A DNA stretch of 64,000 nt from Ciborinia camelliae (GCA_025890175.1 JANPYM010000013.1:318013-382012); one strand, 5' to 3'. Shown: positions 23,276 through 34,880, numbered from the stretch's first letter. Program-made: numbers and translations. Notes: generated from the sequence alone by a model not told the origin.

Positions 23276-23607
23276 TTTGGTGGTTGTTGTTGTAGACAGT
23301 GGTGGTTATGTTTTTCGTAGGTTTATGATGGACTTTTTGGTAAGAAGGCAAGGCCCTGTAGCCGATATTTAGCCGATCCGATGCGAGTCATATATTTCTG
23401 GTCTGGGTTACCTACTTTCATATGAATTGTACTGCCATGAAAATTAAATTCAGATACCTATCTACCTTGAATAAGGAATCTTGAACTTTCACTCGGATCC
23501 CTTATTTTATCCTATGCCGGCTATTTCTATGATTCTAGCATGCACGTGACGCCATTAAAAATCATCTTCAGTCTTGAGAACCAATTTTGCGGGAGGATCT
23601 TACCAGC
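23276..23607. promoter_or_regulatory. Shared divergent promoter of cwf23 and the DUF1308 gene
   Basis: Only 332 bp separate the two divergent starts, so this segment must hold both promoters. A CACGTGAC E-box-like site lies at about 23544. No TATA-like element is evident. Confidence 0.45.
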
Positions 23608-25186
23608 ATGGCTATGCTAAACGGCGAGGCCATCGCCAATGGTATGGCTGCTTTGAAATTATCGGACCCCGAGCCCAACTCGGAGAGATCGGTGACTGAA
23701 TTACTTCAAAGGTCTCAAGATTTAATGGCGGAACTCGACCAGTTCAAGACTTGTTTGAAGGAACAGAAACAAGACAGGACGGTTGAACTAAGGCATTTTT
23801 CGACGAATCTCCAGTCTGAAATCAAATCTTTAAAAAGACTCGCAACCCTAAATTCCGAGAACGAAAAAGTTGCCCATACAATCAGTTCTTCCAATTTTCC
23901 ATTCTATTCTGCTGTTTGGAATACGGCAAAAGGTTGCAAGGGCATCACAGCCCTGAGAAAGCGTTTCTTTTGGACCACTGGTCAAACTTTGCTCAAATCC
24001 AAACGAGGTGACCTCTCGGCGCATAGCAATATCAAAAGTGTGGAGGTTGATATTGTGGCCGGCGAAGACCTTGAATGGGTCAAAGTAAACACCATTACTG
24101 CTAGAAGGATGATATTCGATCTAGCTAAGGCTGGATGGGCTGAGGATGACTCGACCGATGATGAGGGCGATGACTCCGTTCGTCTAGACACAGAAGATGA
24201 GCCCGAAGGTCTCTTGAAGCAAGCCAAGTTACTTGTAGAAGCCTCCAAGTTGGCTAGAACTAAATACCGGCACCCATCAGTACGCCTTGTCCTACCTAGA
24301 CTCACACGAGATTGTCCTAAGCAGGTGGCTAGTGTTTTAGAGGACATTCGGGCTATGGGGATCACAGTGCAGACATTTGAGGATATTCCTATGAGCCCTG
24401 AGATATCAACGGTTCTCCATCGCATGGTGGTAGATCCATTCGAGAAATTCTCGGAAACACTCAATGTCGATTGTACAATGATCTTCTCATTTATCAGTGA
24501 GTAAGTAAGAGAAACTGTGTCCCATGATGGGTGCTCCTATTTTCCCCCAAACATAAGTCAACCATTTCTCGTTTGCTAATTACCACTCCTTCAGTCTTTC
24601 GCATGGCCGCGTTGAACCAAAAGACTGGCATCATAGATTTTTGATTAAACAGATAGAAATGGAGAGCCAAGATCAGCTATTACCAAGTATCGTTTGGCCT
24701 GCTTGTGGGGCCAGAAAGCTCGTCTGCACTAGTGAAGCAGTCTCAAGGGCTCAAGAGATTATAGATACAATTGGAACAGACACCGAAAAGAGAAGAATGG
24801 AACTACTATTTGATTTTGATCACGAGTTGACGAGAGACCAGTTAGCGGAAGAATTTCAAAAGCTCTCCGAGTACAGCATTCCTTTGGAATGGCAATTGCC
24901 AATCGCGGTAGTTGATGTGGATATACCCACTACTGTGTCGGAGCTCCCTCTTGTTGCCAATGACGTCTCCAAGGGGTTGACTGGTGTTAATAAATCTGTA
25001 TTCCTGTACGGATGGGTATCTGGATTAACGACAATCAGCAGTAATCGTGTTGTTGCCAAAGAAATTGAGGCCACGATTGAAGCAAATCGAGGTTCTATGG
25101 ACGTCCAGGGGCCGGAGATCTGGCTATCTCCAATGGCACGATCTCTTGTAGGAAAGGAAAAACAACGACGAGGCGTTAAAGAATAA
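23608..25186 (+). CDS. DUF1308 (C7orf25/UPF0415-like) protein (494 aa)
   Basis: Exon 1 (23608-24500) and exon 2 (24595-25186) join across a 94-bp intron (GTAAGTAAG...TCAG). The junction reads NVDCTMIFSFISDLSHGRVE, the conserved block of the DUF1308 family. The N-terminal third is helical with a coiled-coil feel (LLQRSQDLMAELDQFKTCLK). The middle contains FPFYSAVWNTAKGCKGITAL, an acidic stretch (EDDSTDDEGDD), and then the PIN-like C-terminal domain. ATG 23608 was chosen as the first methionine; MAML is followed three codons in by a second possible ATG. Function is not established. The family is eukaryote-wide and has been likened to PIN nucleases, which I cannot test here. Confidence 0.85.
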
Positions 25187-25956
25187 TTTATTCGGATACT
25201 TTCGATTCGCATATCCAGCTCGTATTCTTGAATTAGACACTCAATGCATAACTTTTGTCTCGTCCAGTGGCTACAGTCAAATGACTTTAAATTTTATGTT
25301 GAAAATGTTACTCAATGCTCAGAATTATTGCCCTAGCTTTGCTAAATGTGTTATCAGATTAATAATCTGTAGCTGAAGCTTGGAGGCGCTGAATATTAGA
25401 TTCTGGGGTAAGCCCAGCTAGGCAAAGTGTTCCTTCCCGTATTCGGTCATGCTAGACCAATGGAACAATCGGTCTTTTGCTCCTCTGATACTTTTTCTTT
25501 TGATTTCTAGGTGATCTCAAGCTTTAGTGAAACTGTAAGTTAAACTGTTTCTGCCCCAAAAACTTACTTGGTGTTTATCGGCGATACTCATCCATGGCTA
25601 CTTCCGTAGCTTGGTAATTGCCCTCATTCAGTTCAGATGAGGACCGCACGCACAAAACCCTTTTGTTGCTCCATACAAGCATCCTTTTTGACCTGCAGAG
25701 ATAATATGCAATATATTTGAACTTCCAGATAACCATTAATCTACATTTTATCAAAACATATGAATAAATCATGATGGCTCCCAGCATTAATCGTAAGCGA
25801 AATCTCTTCTCAAGTTCGCATTCCTTCGTCATAAATGTGCTGTCACAATCATTGTGACTTGCATGATTGTACCTCGATGATTAATAGTTATTTCCGTGAT
25901 TTCTCAAACAATTCATCACCAATAGATTGGTTAATTTAGAATATCTTTTCACTAAA
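25187..25956. other. Intergenic region, nothing recognised
   Basis: AT-leaning sequence with no supported exon, RNA gene or repeat. It separates the conserved block from the broken gene that follows. Confidence 0.5.
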
Positions 25957-26913
25957 ATGATTGTCGGAGTAGACATGCCCACATACTTCAATCTCATTAT
26001 CCCTGACGGTGTTTGGCGTATTCGGGCTGACGAGTGGAGACAAACGGAGCGCTGTTATCTCGATGGAATGACAGAGCAAGAGTGATGTCTGTACGAGTTA
26101 TATGCCTATGCCAACGTGCGCAACCGTGAGTATTTCAGATTTATTTTCCATTCCCCGCTCCGATTACAAACTTTGATAAATGTTTCGCAAATTATGCTCT
26201 CTACTCTCTGTTAGACAGTTGCTAAACCCCCGCTATTCTAGTTTCGGCTCTCCGCGATATCATGCAAGTGCTCACACAGTGCAGTTTCTCTCACCATGAT
26301 ATCTTTCTCGGCCTCCGCAATATCCATCATCTGGTATGCTGGAGATACAGCGAGAGAAAAAGACACTGCGTTTTTCCGGATTATACTGAAAAACGACTAC
26401 CTTCTGCGATTGATAAGCTGGAATGGTTAGATTGGGCAAATGCGGGCGCAGACGAAGCTGCCCATGTTCTCAATACCTGGGGCCCTCGGAATATTTCCCC
26501 ATTTAAATGTTTTAGGGGGTACGGCAGGAGTCATCTTGCTATATAAAAATTATCCCAACGCCCGGGTGGCATTTTCTCACTTTAACTACACTGAATCGAA
26601 ACAAAGAAAGGCTATAGAAGGGGACCCCGACCTCTATGCCAAATACCTGGCATCGTCTTAGCTAGACGACTTGTCAAACTACTCTTATCTTGTCCGTGGT
26701 AGCAAGGGCAATCTGATCCATCAGTGTTTCTCGGAGAAGGAAAGGGACAAAGATAATCTTCTTCGGGCGCTAAAAATATGGCCGATAATGTATGGTAAGC
26801 TTAAGTCAGCTTTGGATGAATATCGTATGGGCATACTGGCAATCTCAGCGAATCCGAATGTGGAAAACGAGCTGCATGCAGCGTTTGTTCGTGCTGGAAT
26901 CAAATTCCCTTAA
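25957..26913 (+). pseudogene. Broken gene: two in-frame stops and a frameshift
   Basis: A protein-like path runs from ATG 25957 (MIVGVDMPTYFNLIIP) but meets TGA at about 26083. It resumes as YELYAYANVRN, has a possible intron from GTGAGT (about 26128) to CTAG (about 26240), then continues SALRDIMQVLTQCSFSHHD. Near 26470-26490 the protein-like frame shifts (WANAGADEAAHVLN into GIFPHLNVLGGTAG). An in-frame TAG at 26659-26661 splits the last part, which then reads to a normal stop at 26911-26913. Each segment looks coding and the pieces are collinear, so this is best read as a decayed gene. I do not recognise the family. Annotators may call two or three small ORFs here. Confidence 0.6.
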
Positions 26914-27630
26914 GCTTTTCAGCCGTTGATCTACTAGTATGATAGATTAGTGGTCAGCCTTTTATAACATTGATAGATCCATATAGAGTTTCCGACGTGT
27001 CAAAAAGCACCGGTACCTATGTATTGATTAGCGTTTTGATTATTCTAGCGTATTCATTATTATATTATGTCAATGACTGAAAGAGTATCATTTAATGTTT
27101 TGGGAAGGGGTCCAGAAATTCACAATACTCTTGGCCACTATCCTTAGATTCTTTTATGGACCGATCCTACTAATATGATATTTGGTGGGACAATCAAAAG
27201 ATTCTAATGACGGGTAGGATTATATTGACTTACAACGGGAGTCGGATCAAAACTTAAACCTACCGACTATTGCCCCCTCATCCTTCCCCACTTTCACACT
27301 GAAGAGTTTGTTTGGTCACATTCACTTGGTCACATTTACTTGGTCGCATTCATTTGCACATATAAGAGTTTGAGATTTTCAATTCGTGGAAACCTCTAGT
27401 TTAAAGAAATGACACAGTATCTCAACCCCCAATGATTATCCATATCCATACCCCGAAACCTCTAGTCTAAAGAAATGTCACAGTATCCAGCCGGAATACC
27501 GGAGAGATATCAACCCCAATGATTATCCATATCCATACCCCAAAGTCTTCTTCAGATTTCCCTTCCGAACCCTCCATTCCGAACCCTCCATCCCGAACTC
27601 TTTCTAGACCCCTGTGGTAATGACCACACA
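26914..27630. repeat. Repeat-bearing intergenic region
   Basis: Contains a short TTGGTCACATT repeat (about 27313-27350, three copies). A tandem duplication follows with copies at 27389-27454 and 27455-27541, the second carrying about 21 extra bases that include CCGGAATACCGG. CGAACCCTCCAT repeats lie near 27567-27597. No gene is seen. Confidence 0.6.
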
Positions 27631-29193
27631 CTACTGTCTACCAACAGTTCTTCTTCTCTTTCCTCCCCTGTCATCCTTGCACTCATCCTGAGCCTGCTCC
27701 TGAGCCATTGCTCGGCCACGACCGCGCTTCTTCCTGGTTGGTTCTACCAGGCTCTTTCCCTGAGTAGCGGCTGTCTTTCTTTGGGTGTTCCTAGCGGTCC
27801 CAACCCTGTAAAGATCCGCCAAACCAGCCTTGAGTACCTCGTCGTGCTGAGTCGGATGTGTTTTCGAGGGAGTGATGAGTTCCGGTGGAACTTTACATGC
27901 CAAGGTGACATATACATCGACGATTCTCTGTGCCACCACAGACGCAGACCAAATGTCATCGTGGTTTGCGTCTAGGTACTGCTTTGCTAAACCAGAGCAC
28001 TTCTGAAACAACGACCAGAAGGTGTATCCTTTAGCTCCGTGACTGATCGAATCGATGCTATCAGATTGTTGTTTGGTTGGCAGAAGTACGAAGGGGAAAG
28101 ATATTTGTACGAGCCCGGATGATGTCCCGTCTAATATCTTTCGATCTTCGAAAAGCAAGTTGCACAGCTCATCGTGCTCCGCGATAATGTGGAGAAACTC
28201 CCAGGTTTGGATTAGGAGTGGCGACAGTTCCATGTTTTCAACTGTCATTCCTCGCACAATATCTGCAATGAGATCTAGAAGTAGACTCTTGCGAAGCAAC
28301 TCGCGCAACCCGAATGTTACTGGCCCGCTTCGTGGGATTGCAGCCATAACAGCCGTGATGGCTTCTAATAGCACCGGGTGCACATCCTTGGTGGTGTTGG
28401 TTGTTGCGAGTGATGGAGACATGTGTTTGAAGTGAACAACAGCCTGATCGAGGGAGAACAAAGCGAGCCAAGCAAGACGAGTATCGGCAAAAGTGCACTC
28501 CTTAAGATGGGGAGCCATGCCACAAGCCACACAGATCCCCGAGCGACATTTCACACATGCCACAATGTGTAAATGCGACTTGGTTGCATTTGAATTTCGT
28601 GCGACTAGCTGGGGTTTTTGTCGAGCTGGCAGCCACGCTTCCTCCAGTGTGTATTGGTGTACAAGCCCGCACTTGTAACACTTAACAGTTGGGCCTAGAT
28701 CGTCTCCCGGAAAGACCTCGGCTTTTGGTTGTACGATGGTGGGTTTTGACTGCTTGTATGCGCTCTTCTGCTTGTCGCGGCGGGATTTTTGGCAGGTATC
28801 ACGTGCGGCAGTCTTTCTTCCATCGTCTTCATCGTTGCCATCAAGATTTTGATCGTCCCAAGCATCTTGGAAATCATTCTCAAAATCCTATAAAGTATGT
28901 TAGCATCAATCAGATGATGATAGTCGCATGCATGAACTTACATTATCAGGCTTGATGGTTTGCTCTTTGTCTAACTTCAAATTCTTGAGTCCGACGGTAA
29001 TGGCAGTGGGAAATCCGTGAACAGATTGCTGAGTAGCGTTGGCTTCAGGGCGAGCGTTGATGGTTTGCTCTTCGGCTATCTTCAAATTTTTGATTCCGAC
29101 GGAAAGGGCCGTGAGGGGTTTGTCGGTAGAAGACGACATCTCTGAAGATGATGTGTACTCGAAGTCCATATCGAAGTTGATAGAACTGGGCAT
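27631..29193 (-). CDS. IBR-like zinc-finger protein, copy A (502 aa)
   Basis: Exons 29193-28942 and 28887-27631 join in phase 0 across a 54-bp intron (GTAAGT...ATAG). The N-terminus has two similar segments (VGIKNLKIAEEQTI and VGLKNLKLDKEQTI), an internal duplication. A Cys/His cluster follows: C154-x2-C157, then after 38 residues C195-x2-C198-x4-C203-x2-C206-x4-H211-x3-C215, the ligand order of an in-between-RING (IBR) finger. No RING1 or RING2 is visible. After it comes a ~200-residue all-helical region (ELLRKSLLLDLIADIVRGMT, LLFEDR, FWSLFQKCSGLAKQYL) and a basic tail with nuclear-signal-like KKRGRGR and GGKRRRT. The protein is paralogous to the one at 58.5 kb. A link to ubiquitin pathways, perhaps to BIRC6-like fungal proteins with a similar finger-plus-helix block, is inference. 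Confidence 0.8.
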
Positions 29194-29429
29194 GATGAGA
29201 TGATTATGGTAGAGTTGTTAAGTCTGAAAGTTCCGTTGTTTATCGAGGCAAAAGTTTCGCGGAAAGTAGTTGTCAAGTTTGGATTTTGACTGTTGAAAAT
29301 TTATGTAAGATAGTTGGAAATGGGATTTCCAAGATGGGGGAAATCTTTCAATATATAGTTTTTTGAAGATGCAGCCTTAGATGCTCTGAGGCAGCAGAAC
29401 CGTAGTTGCTGTATGCGCTAGGCATAAGT

Positions 29430-30660
29430 TTCAAGATTAGCTAATCAAATACAGCCTATTTTGGGGGTATGGTAGCTGCCTTGCTTATCAATATGCTTTG
29501 CTACGGCGATTAGCGCGAATTAGCTCGGGCCAACCTGTGCAGAACGGCAGCTGCCTGACTTATTCATGTTTCATTACACTTGTTAGCGCGAATTAGCTAC
29601 AGCCAGCAATGGTTTTAGTTGTTTGTATTTATAATATATCGATTAGCCGCGAGTTAGCTACTGCCAAACTGTTATATACAGCGGTGATCTCGCTTATTCA
29701 TGTTTCATCGTACTCATTAGTGCAAGCTACCTCCAGCCAGCCTATGCAGTACAGCTGCTGCCTGACTTATTCATGTTTCATTACACTTGTTAGCGCGAAT
29801 TAGCTGCAGGCAGAAATGGTTTTAGTCTTTCACGTCGATTAGGCGCGAGGTGGCTACATCCAGCAATGGTTTTAGTTGCTCGAATTTGTAATGACGTCGA
29901 TTAGGCGCCAGTTAGCTGCAGCCAAGTTGTGAAACATGGTGGCGATCTCGCTTATTAATGTTTCATTACACTTGTTAGCGCGAATTAGCTACATCCAGCA
30001 ATGGTTTTAGTTGCTCGAATTTGTAATGACGTGGATTAGGCGCCAGTTAGATATAGTCAGCAATGGTTTTAGTTTTTTTATATCGATTAGGTGTTAATTA
30101 GTTTCAGGTAGAAATGGTTTTAGTTATTCGAATTTGTAATGACGTCGATTAGGCACTAATTAGCTACAGCCAGCAATGGTTTTAGTTGTTTGTATTTGTA
30201 ATGACATTGATTAGGCACTAATTAGCTACAGCCAGCAATGGTTTTAGTTATTCGAATTTGTAATGACATCGATTAGGCGCTAATTAGCTCCAGGCAGAAT
30301 TGGTTTTAGTCATTCGAATTTGTAATGACGTCAATTAGGCACTGATTAGCTACTGTCAGCAATGGTTTTAGTCCTTCACATCGATTAGGCGCGAGTTAGC
30401 CCCAGGCAGAAATGGTTTCAGTTGTTCGAATTTGTAATGACGTCGATTAGGCGCTAATTAGCTACAGTCAGCAATGGTTTTTGTCCTTTGTATCGATTAG
30501 GCGCTAATTAGCTCCAGGCAGAAATGGTTTTAGTCGTTCGAATTTGTAATGACGTCGACTAGGCGCCAGTTAGCTACAGCCAAGTTGCGAAATACGGCCC
30601 TGATCTCGCTTATTCGTGTTTCTGTTCCGCCGATTAGCGCGAAGTCGCTAGAGTCAGTTT
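29430..30660. repeat. Mosaic tandem repeat (62/50-bp units plus longer related units)
   Basis: At least 13 copies of the anchor ATGGTTTTAG (one copy TTCAG, one TTTTG) occur from 29611 to 30526. Spacing of GGTTTTAG over the regular part is 62, 51, 63, 61, 62, 62, 50, 62 and 50 bp. The 50-bp units lack an internal AATTTGTAATGAC-like block. All units share GATTAGGCGCTAATTAGCT-like sequence. The left part and right edge interleave a related longer unit with CTTATTCATGTTTCATTACA. There is no coding capacity. The array ends about 230 bp upstream of the IBR-like gene A start. Confidence 0.9.
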
Positions 30661-32642
30661 TTCAAATACGGCAGCGCTGTTGCATATTCATAATCCTTGT
30701 TATACTGGCATAATTTTATGGGAAATTCATAATTTCCTTGGACGGAAGACTGGAAGTTATATTTCGTGAAAATTTACCCCTCCCTGCTTTCCCTCTCCTG
30801 CTTTCCCTCTCCTGCTTTCCCTCTCCTGCTTCTCCTCGCCCCCCCTCCACTACGAGCTTGAGGTCCCGAAATTACAATCAAAAGCAGTAAACAGGACTGA
30901 CCGGAGAAGCTCTCATTTTTTGCCCATGTTGAGTTAATCTTTATCGTTGCCTCATTGCTGTCTGCTGTTATATTAAACAGAACAAAAGAGCCAGCCGGGT
31001 GAAAGCATTTGGTTCTCCTTCCATTACGCGAGCTTTTGCGAAGGTATAAGTTGATTAGAATGGAACGAGCTTGACAAATGTAAAGATCTAGATGGTGGTA
31101 TGATTCTTGAAATCATCACATGTACTCGGGAAAACGATAGAGCCATCAGACACAGCGACATAGTGCGATGTTCGATCAATACAGCTTGGCGAATTTCTTG
31201 TTGTAGCCCATACAAATTGGAGTGAAGACTTATTCGTTCCCATAAAAGGAATCGAATTCAATATTCCTCAAATTTCAGGACCAGACTCCCCTCATCGTAA
31301 TCTGAAGGAGATGATAGAGAAAACAGCGCGTGACAATAGTTACAATTGTTTTGGTTGCTTACAGTAAAATGCAGCCATCGTCAAAGCGTCTGCTTTTGAC
31401 CCGATTGTACAACCGAATTAGAAGTAGTTGGGTAGTTGTAGAGTATTGAACTTGATTACCATACCATGACTGATCATCTAAACTAGGTGGTAATATTGGG
31501 TAGGTATTTGAATAGTATGAAGTATATATAAACATAGTCATCTCCGAAACCAAAGCAATGATTGAAAGATTAAATATTGCGGAAGATGAAAGAGAGTAAG
31601 TGAAATGCTCAGATGGTACCATCCGTACCTATAAGAGCATGTTGCATGGCCGGTAGATGGTAGTTTGTGTATTTTGGCAATCTCTGTGGTCGACCCCGAA
31701 AAGTTTGCGAAACATCAAATACGGTGTGCTAAAACCCTATCAATTGGAATTAGATCTGTTTCCATGTAGAAACTAATGCCAGCATGTATGCTTGGGTAGG
31801 ACTATATCAAATCTTTCTTTCGAAATGGGGCAATTCTTTGCTCGATTGATGCTTGATATGAATAATCATTTGGACAATTGTAATATTTCCGTAACGGCTA
31901 ATTATATACCGACCAATTACTTGATTTGGTGCTTTTACCGAACTTTTTGACACTCGGTTAGAGTGAAGATTTTGCCGAAGAAAGGGGTGAAAACTAGATG
32001 TGAACAATCAGCAATAAAACCCAACTCATATTTGCTAAATATTGGCCTATTATTAGCTCTAAAACTTTTGTTCTCTTGATGAAATTTCATAGGGAAATCA
32101 GATTGCTTTTGCCAGAAATATAATAATATTGGGTAGGCGATCTATTTAGTTGTACATATCTCTTTCATCAAGTGGTGTTATAATGCTCAAGATTGTATCT
32201 ATAAGTACAAATAACATTAGGTGAGATTGCAGTAGATATGATAACAATGACAATTGATTGTAAGTGGGAAACATCTGAGTGCCAGAGGCAAATCTGTCTC
32301 CTGCGGCCATAATCTCTAAGAAATCTTTTTTGTAACTATGAGATAGTCAACTTCCTCAGACTTCCTTCAAGTTATGAACTCGTCATTTCATCAGAATTGT
32401 TGAAATTGATTATGTAATTCACAATTTAGATACACCTCAATCATCAATCATGGGCAGGCGGCATCTTTGATGAGGAAAAGATTAACCAACTACCTACCTT
32501 AGATACAAAACTTTGAAAACGTGTATTTGATATCCTTCTCGCTCAGGCACAACCATATTAATTCACTAGTCGCGCTTCATATATGCCATTCGCTTTCAAT
32601 ACTGGTAATTGTGATCATATAAATTCAAAAAGGGCAAAAAAA
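30661..32642. other. AT-rich gene-poor region
   Basis: Apart from a CTTTCCCTCTCCTG repeat (about 30785-30830), I find no supported gene, RNA or element. Short ORFs (for example 31359-31622 minus) have no recognisable content. Confidence 0.5.
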
Positions 32643-32761
32643 ACATACAACAGCAGGGATTCGCTGGTGGTCACCCACCCAACTACTAATCTGCCGATCT
32701 GAAGCTTGTGTATGGCAGAGCGGACGGGATGCCCAATTCTCTTCAGTCTATGGTCGTATGT
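32643..32761 (-). rRNA. 5S ribosomal RNA gene (119 nt)
   Basis: The minus strand reads ACATACGACCATAGACTG... and ends ...CTGCTGTTGTATGT, exactly 119 nt. The conserved internal promoter/loop region GATTAGTAGTTGGGTGGGTG is present, followed by ACCACCAGCGAATCCC. Helix I pairs ACATACGAC with GTTGTATGT, and the CTGAAG/CTTCAG arms of helix II are complementary. A run of eight T on the gene strand follows immediately (32636-32643 region) as a Pol III terminator. Dispersed single 5S genes are usual in filamentous ascomycetes. Intact helices argue that this is functional rather than a 5S pseudogene. Confidence 0.93.
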
Positions 32762-33040
32762 GTCAGTTCTGAGTGAAGGTGTCATTATATTGAGAGGGAA
32801 AGGGTAAGGGGAAGGGAGGATTGACACTAGCTTCAAACCAATAGTTAGCTTCAGGGCACTGTGGAGCCGTCAACAACAGTCCCTTGAAATATCCCCTCTA
32901 TGACTGTAGATACCCAGATGTCAAGGATTTGAGATTAAGACGCCATTGTAAGGTAGCTCATGATAAGTACATGGTTGGAGAAGTCGAATCAACAAGAGAT
33001 CCCAATCACATCAAAGACCTACAAAGCGCAGGGTTTTAAG
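32762..33040. other. 5S rRNA upstream region
   Basis: Mixed sequence upstream of the minus-strand 5S gene. No gene or clear element is seen. Confidence 0.4.
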
Positions 33041-33044
33041 TACG

Positions 33045-33660
33045 CATGTGGCAATCAGTCAAGATGAAGATGGTAAGCGTCGAAGAGTATCTATCCTGGA
33101 GGGTGATGAACTGCCTACGCGAAAGATCGAGGTTGAGGATTCGGATGGTACAATTATCCACTCCGGTGATGACGAGTATTGACGACGCTTCAAGTGCGAG
33201 GAGACAGCAGAATGGAAAACTATTTGCTGGAGACGAACCTTACGAAGAAATTTTTATCGAAACCGATTCCCAAGCATAAAATGACAACGGAAATGTCGTA
33301 CACGCCCAACATCTCCTGTCCTCTGTTGGAGGGATGTGGATGTGACGATTGAGGATGATTACATAATCTTCCTGTAGAAACCCCAAAACACGCGTTTTTA
33401 GGTAAAACCGGGATGCAGAACTGTTCAGTCATCGCACTTCAAAAACTCCGTGATAGATTTGGGTTCAAGGGGATTTGGATCATGCCCTCTTTGATGCGTG
33501 ACGTTTCCCTTGGGAGGATTTCTACCTTGACTTATTTGTGAGATTGTGAATTCAAGAAAACGTGCCATAGGATATGTAGTGCAAGTCCACCACGGACTCG
33601 AAGAAAACCATCTAGACGCATATTGTCAGTGATATAAGGGGAAGGCTAGATCAGATAGCC
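33045..33660 (+). pseudogene. Possible decayed coding remnant
   Basis: One frame reads DEDGKRRRVSILEGDELPTR and continues to an in-frame TGA at about 33179-33181. It goes on RRFKCEETAEWKTICW in the same frame to another stop. Further on, a protein-like VIALQKLRDRFGFKGIWIMP appears (about 33430-33490). The segments have coding-like composition but no intact ORF, splice structure or recognised family. Chance composition cannot be excluded. Confidence 0.25.
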
Positions 33661-33936
33661 TGAGAGAGGTTTCAACTGACTACTGGGATAAATCTATATC
33701 AGGAGGCTGAGAAAGCTTTTTGTAGGATTAATAGTCGAGTAGCTAGCACAGAAATTTAGTTTACCGAGAGAAGTATAACAACGTATTGTTTTGTTCAGTT
33801 TCTCTTTGATTCATCTCCTCGGATTTTATAAATCCGGAAGTTCGGTATAACCATCCATATGTGAGGTATTCCATACACCAGTTAAGTTTCATTTTTACTG
33901 TAATCGGTTGGAAAAGATGAAGTAGATAGATATATT

Positions 33937-34430
33937 ATTGTTGATATTATTATTGTGTATCGAGCTAGTGTATATAGAACTACTTTATATCAACATATAT
34001 TATAAAATCTGTTTTGCAAGCAACATTCAAAGGTCACTTTCTAATTTGAGTTCGAAACTACTAGTAGAGAAATAAGTACTATTAGCGGATCCAATGAGAT
34101 ATAATAGCGAAGAGTTCTAAATATCCGTACTTACTACAGATTTTCAGAGTACTTGAGATGAAACCGGCGAGGAAAGATTGATCATCATGCAAATGTACTA
34201 GTGACATTGAAGATTATCAAAGTTTCTTATTTCTTATATTCGCGAAGAACAGAAGGTGCTTGTTCTTGTAAATATTAAGAGTCACTGACTGCACCAGATA
34301 AAGTAGGATAAGACGAGATGATTTCTACATCTGCAACAGATATTGAAGTATAATTATGCGGGTACCTAAGCTGTTGATATAAAATAGTTCTATATACACT
34401 AGCTCGATACACAATAATAATATCAACAAT
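33937..34430. mobile_element. 494-bp element with 58-bp terminal inverted repeats (MITE-like)
   Basis: Bases 33937-33994 are the reverse complement of 34373-34430 with a single mismatch over 58 positions (shared core GTGTATCGAGCTAGTGTATA on the left arm). The ~378 bp between the arms has no coding capacity and is AT-rich. Short size, long near-perfect terminal inverted repeats and no ORF fit a non-autonomous DNA transposon. I could not define a target-site duplication, so a simple inverted duplication remains possible. The near identity of the arms argues for recent origin or continued gene conversion. Confidence 0.65.
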
Positions 34431-34743
34431 ATAAGCTCAGAGATCTAGAAAATCTCGGGTGAAGAATTCGATAAATCCCAACCGAGTTGCAAAAAAGAAA
34501 GCGGAAATGAAAAATTTGTTCTACCCAATTGGTTCAGACGAGAGATTGGACTTCCCGTTGATCAGTGGGAATATACTATACTATACAACTTACAAGCGGA
34601 GCACACGATTAAGTAATGAGAATCTTTTCTCCATTCGAGACTTTTACATCTTGATACTAACCTGCAACTTGAATTAACATCGCCGCAGCCAAACTCCCCC
34701 GAATTCGACGAAGTAGCTCTCGGAAATACCCTTAGCCTTATAG

Positions 34744-34880
34744 AAGATCTACATCTACATCTACATCTACATTTACATCTACATCTACATCTACATTTAC
34801 ATCTACATCTACATCTATATCTACATCTACATCTACATCTACATCTACATCTACATCTACATCTACATCTACATCTATAC
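34744..34880. repeat. ACATCT hexanucleotide microsatellite
   Basis: More than twenty near-perfect copies of CTACAT, with occasional TTACAT or CTATAT variants, span about 135 bp. Confidence 0.95.

Noticed and set aside
29430..30660. CRISPR-like interpretation of the repeat array
   Set aside because: The genome is eukaryotic. Units are head-to-tail diverged copies without unique spacers and there are no cas genes.
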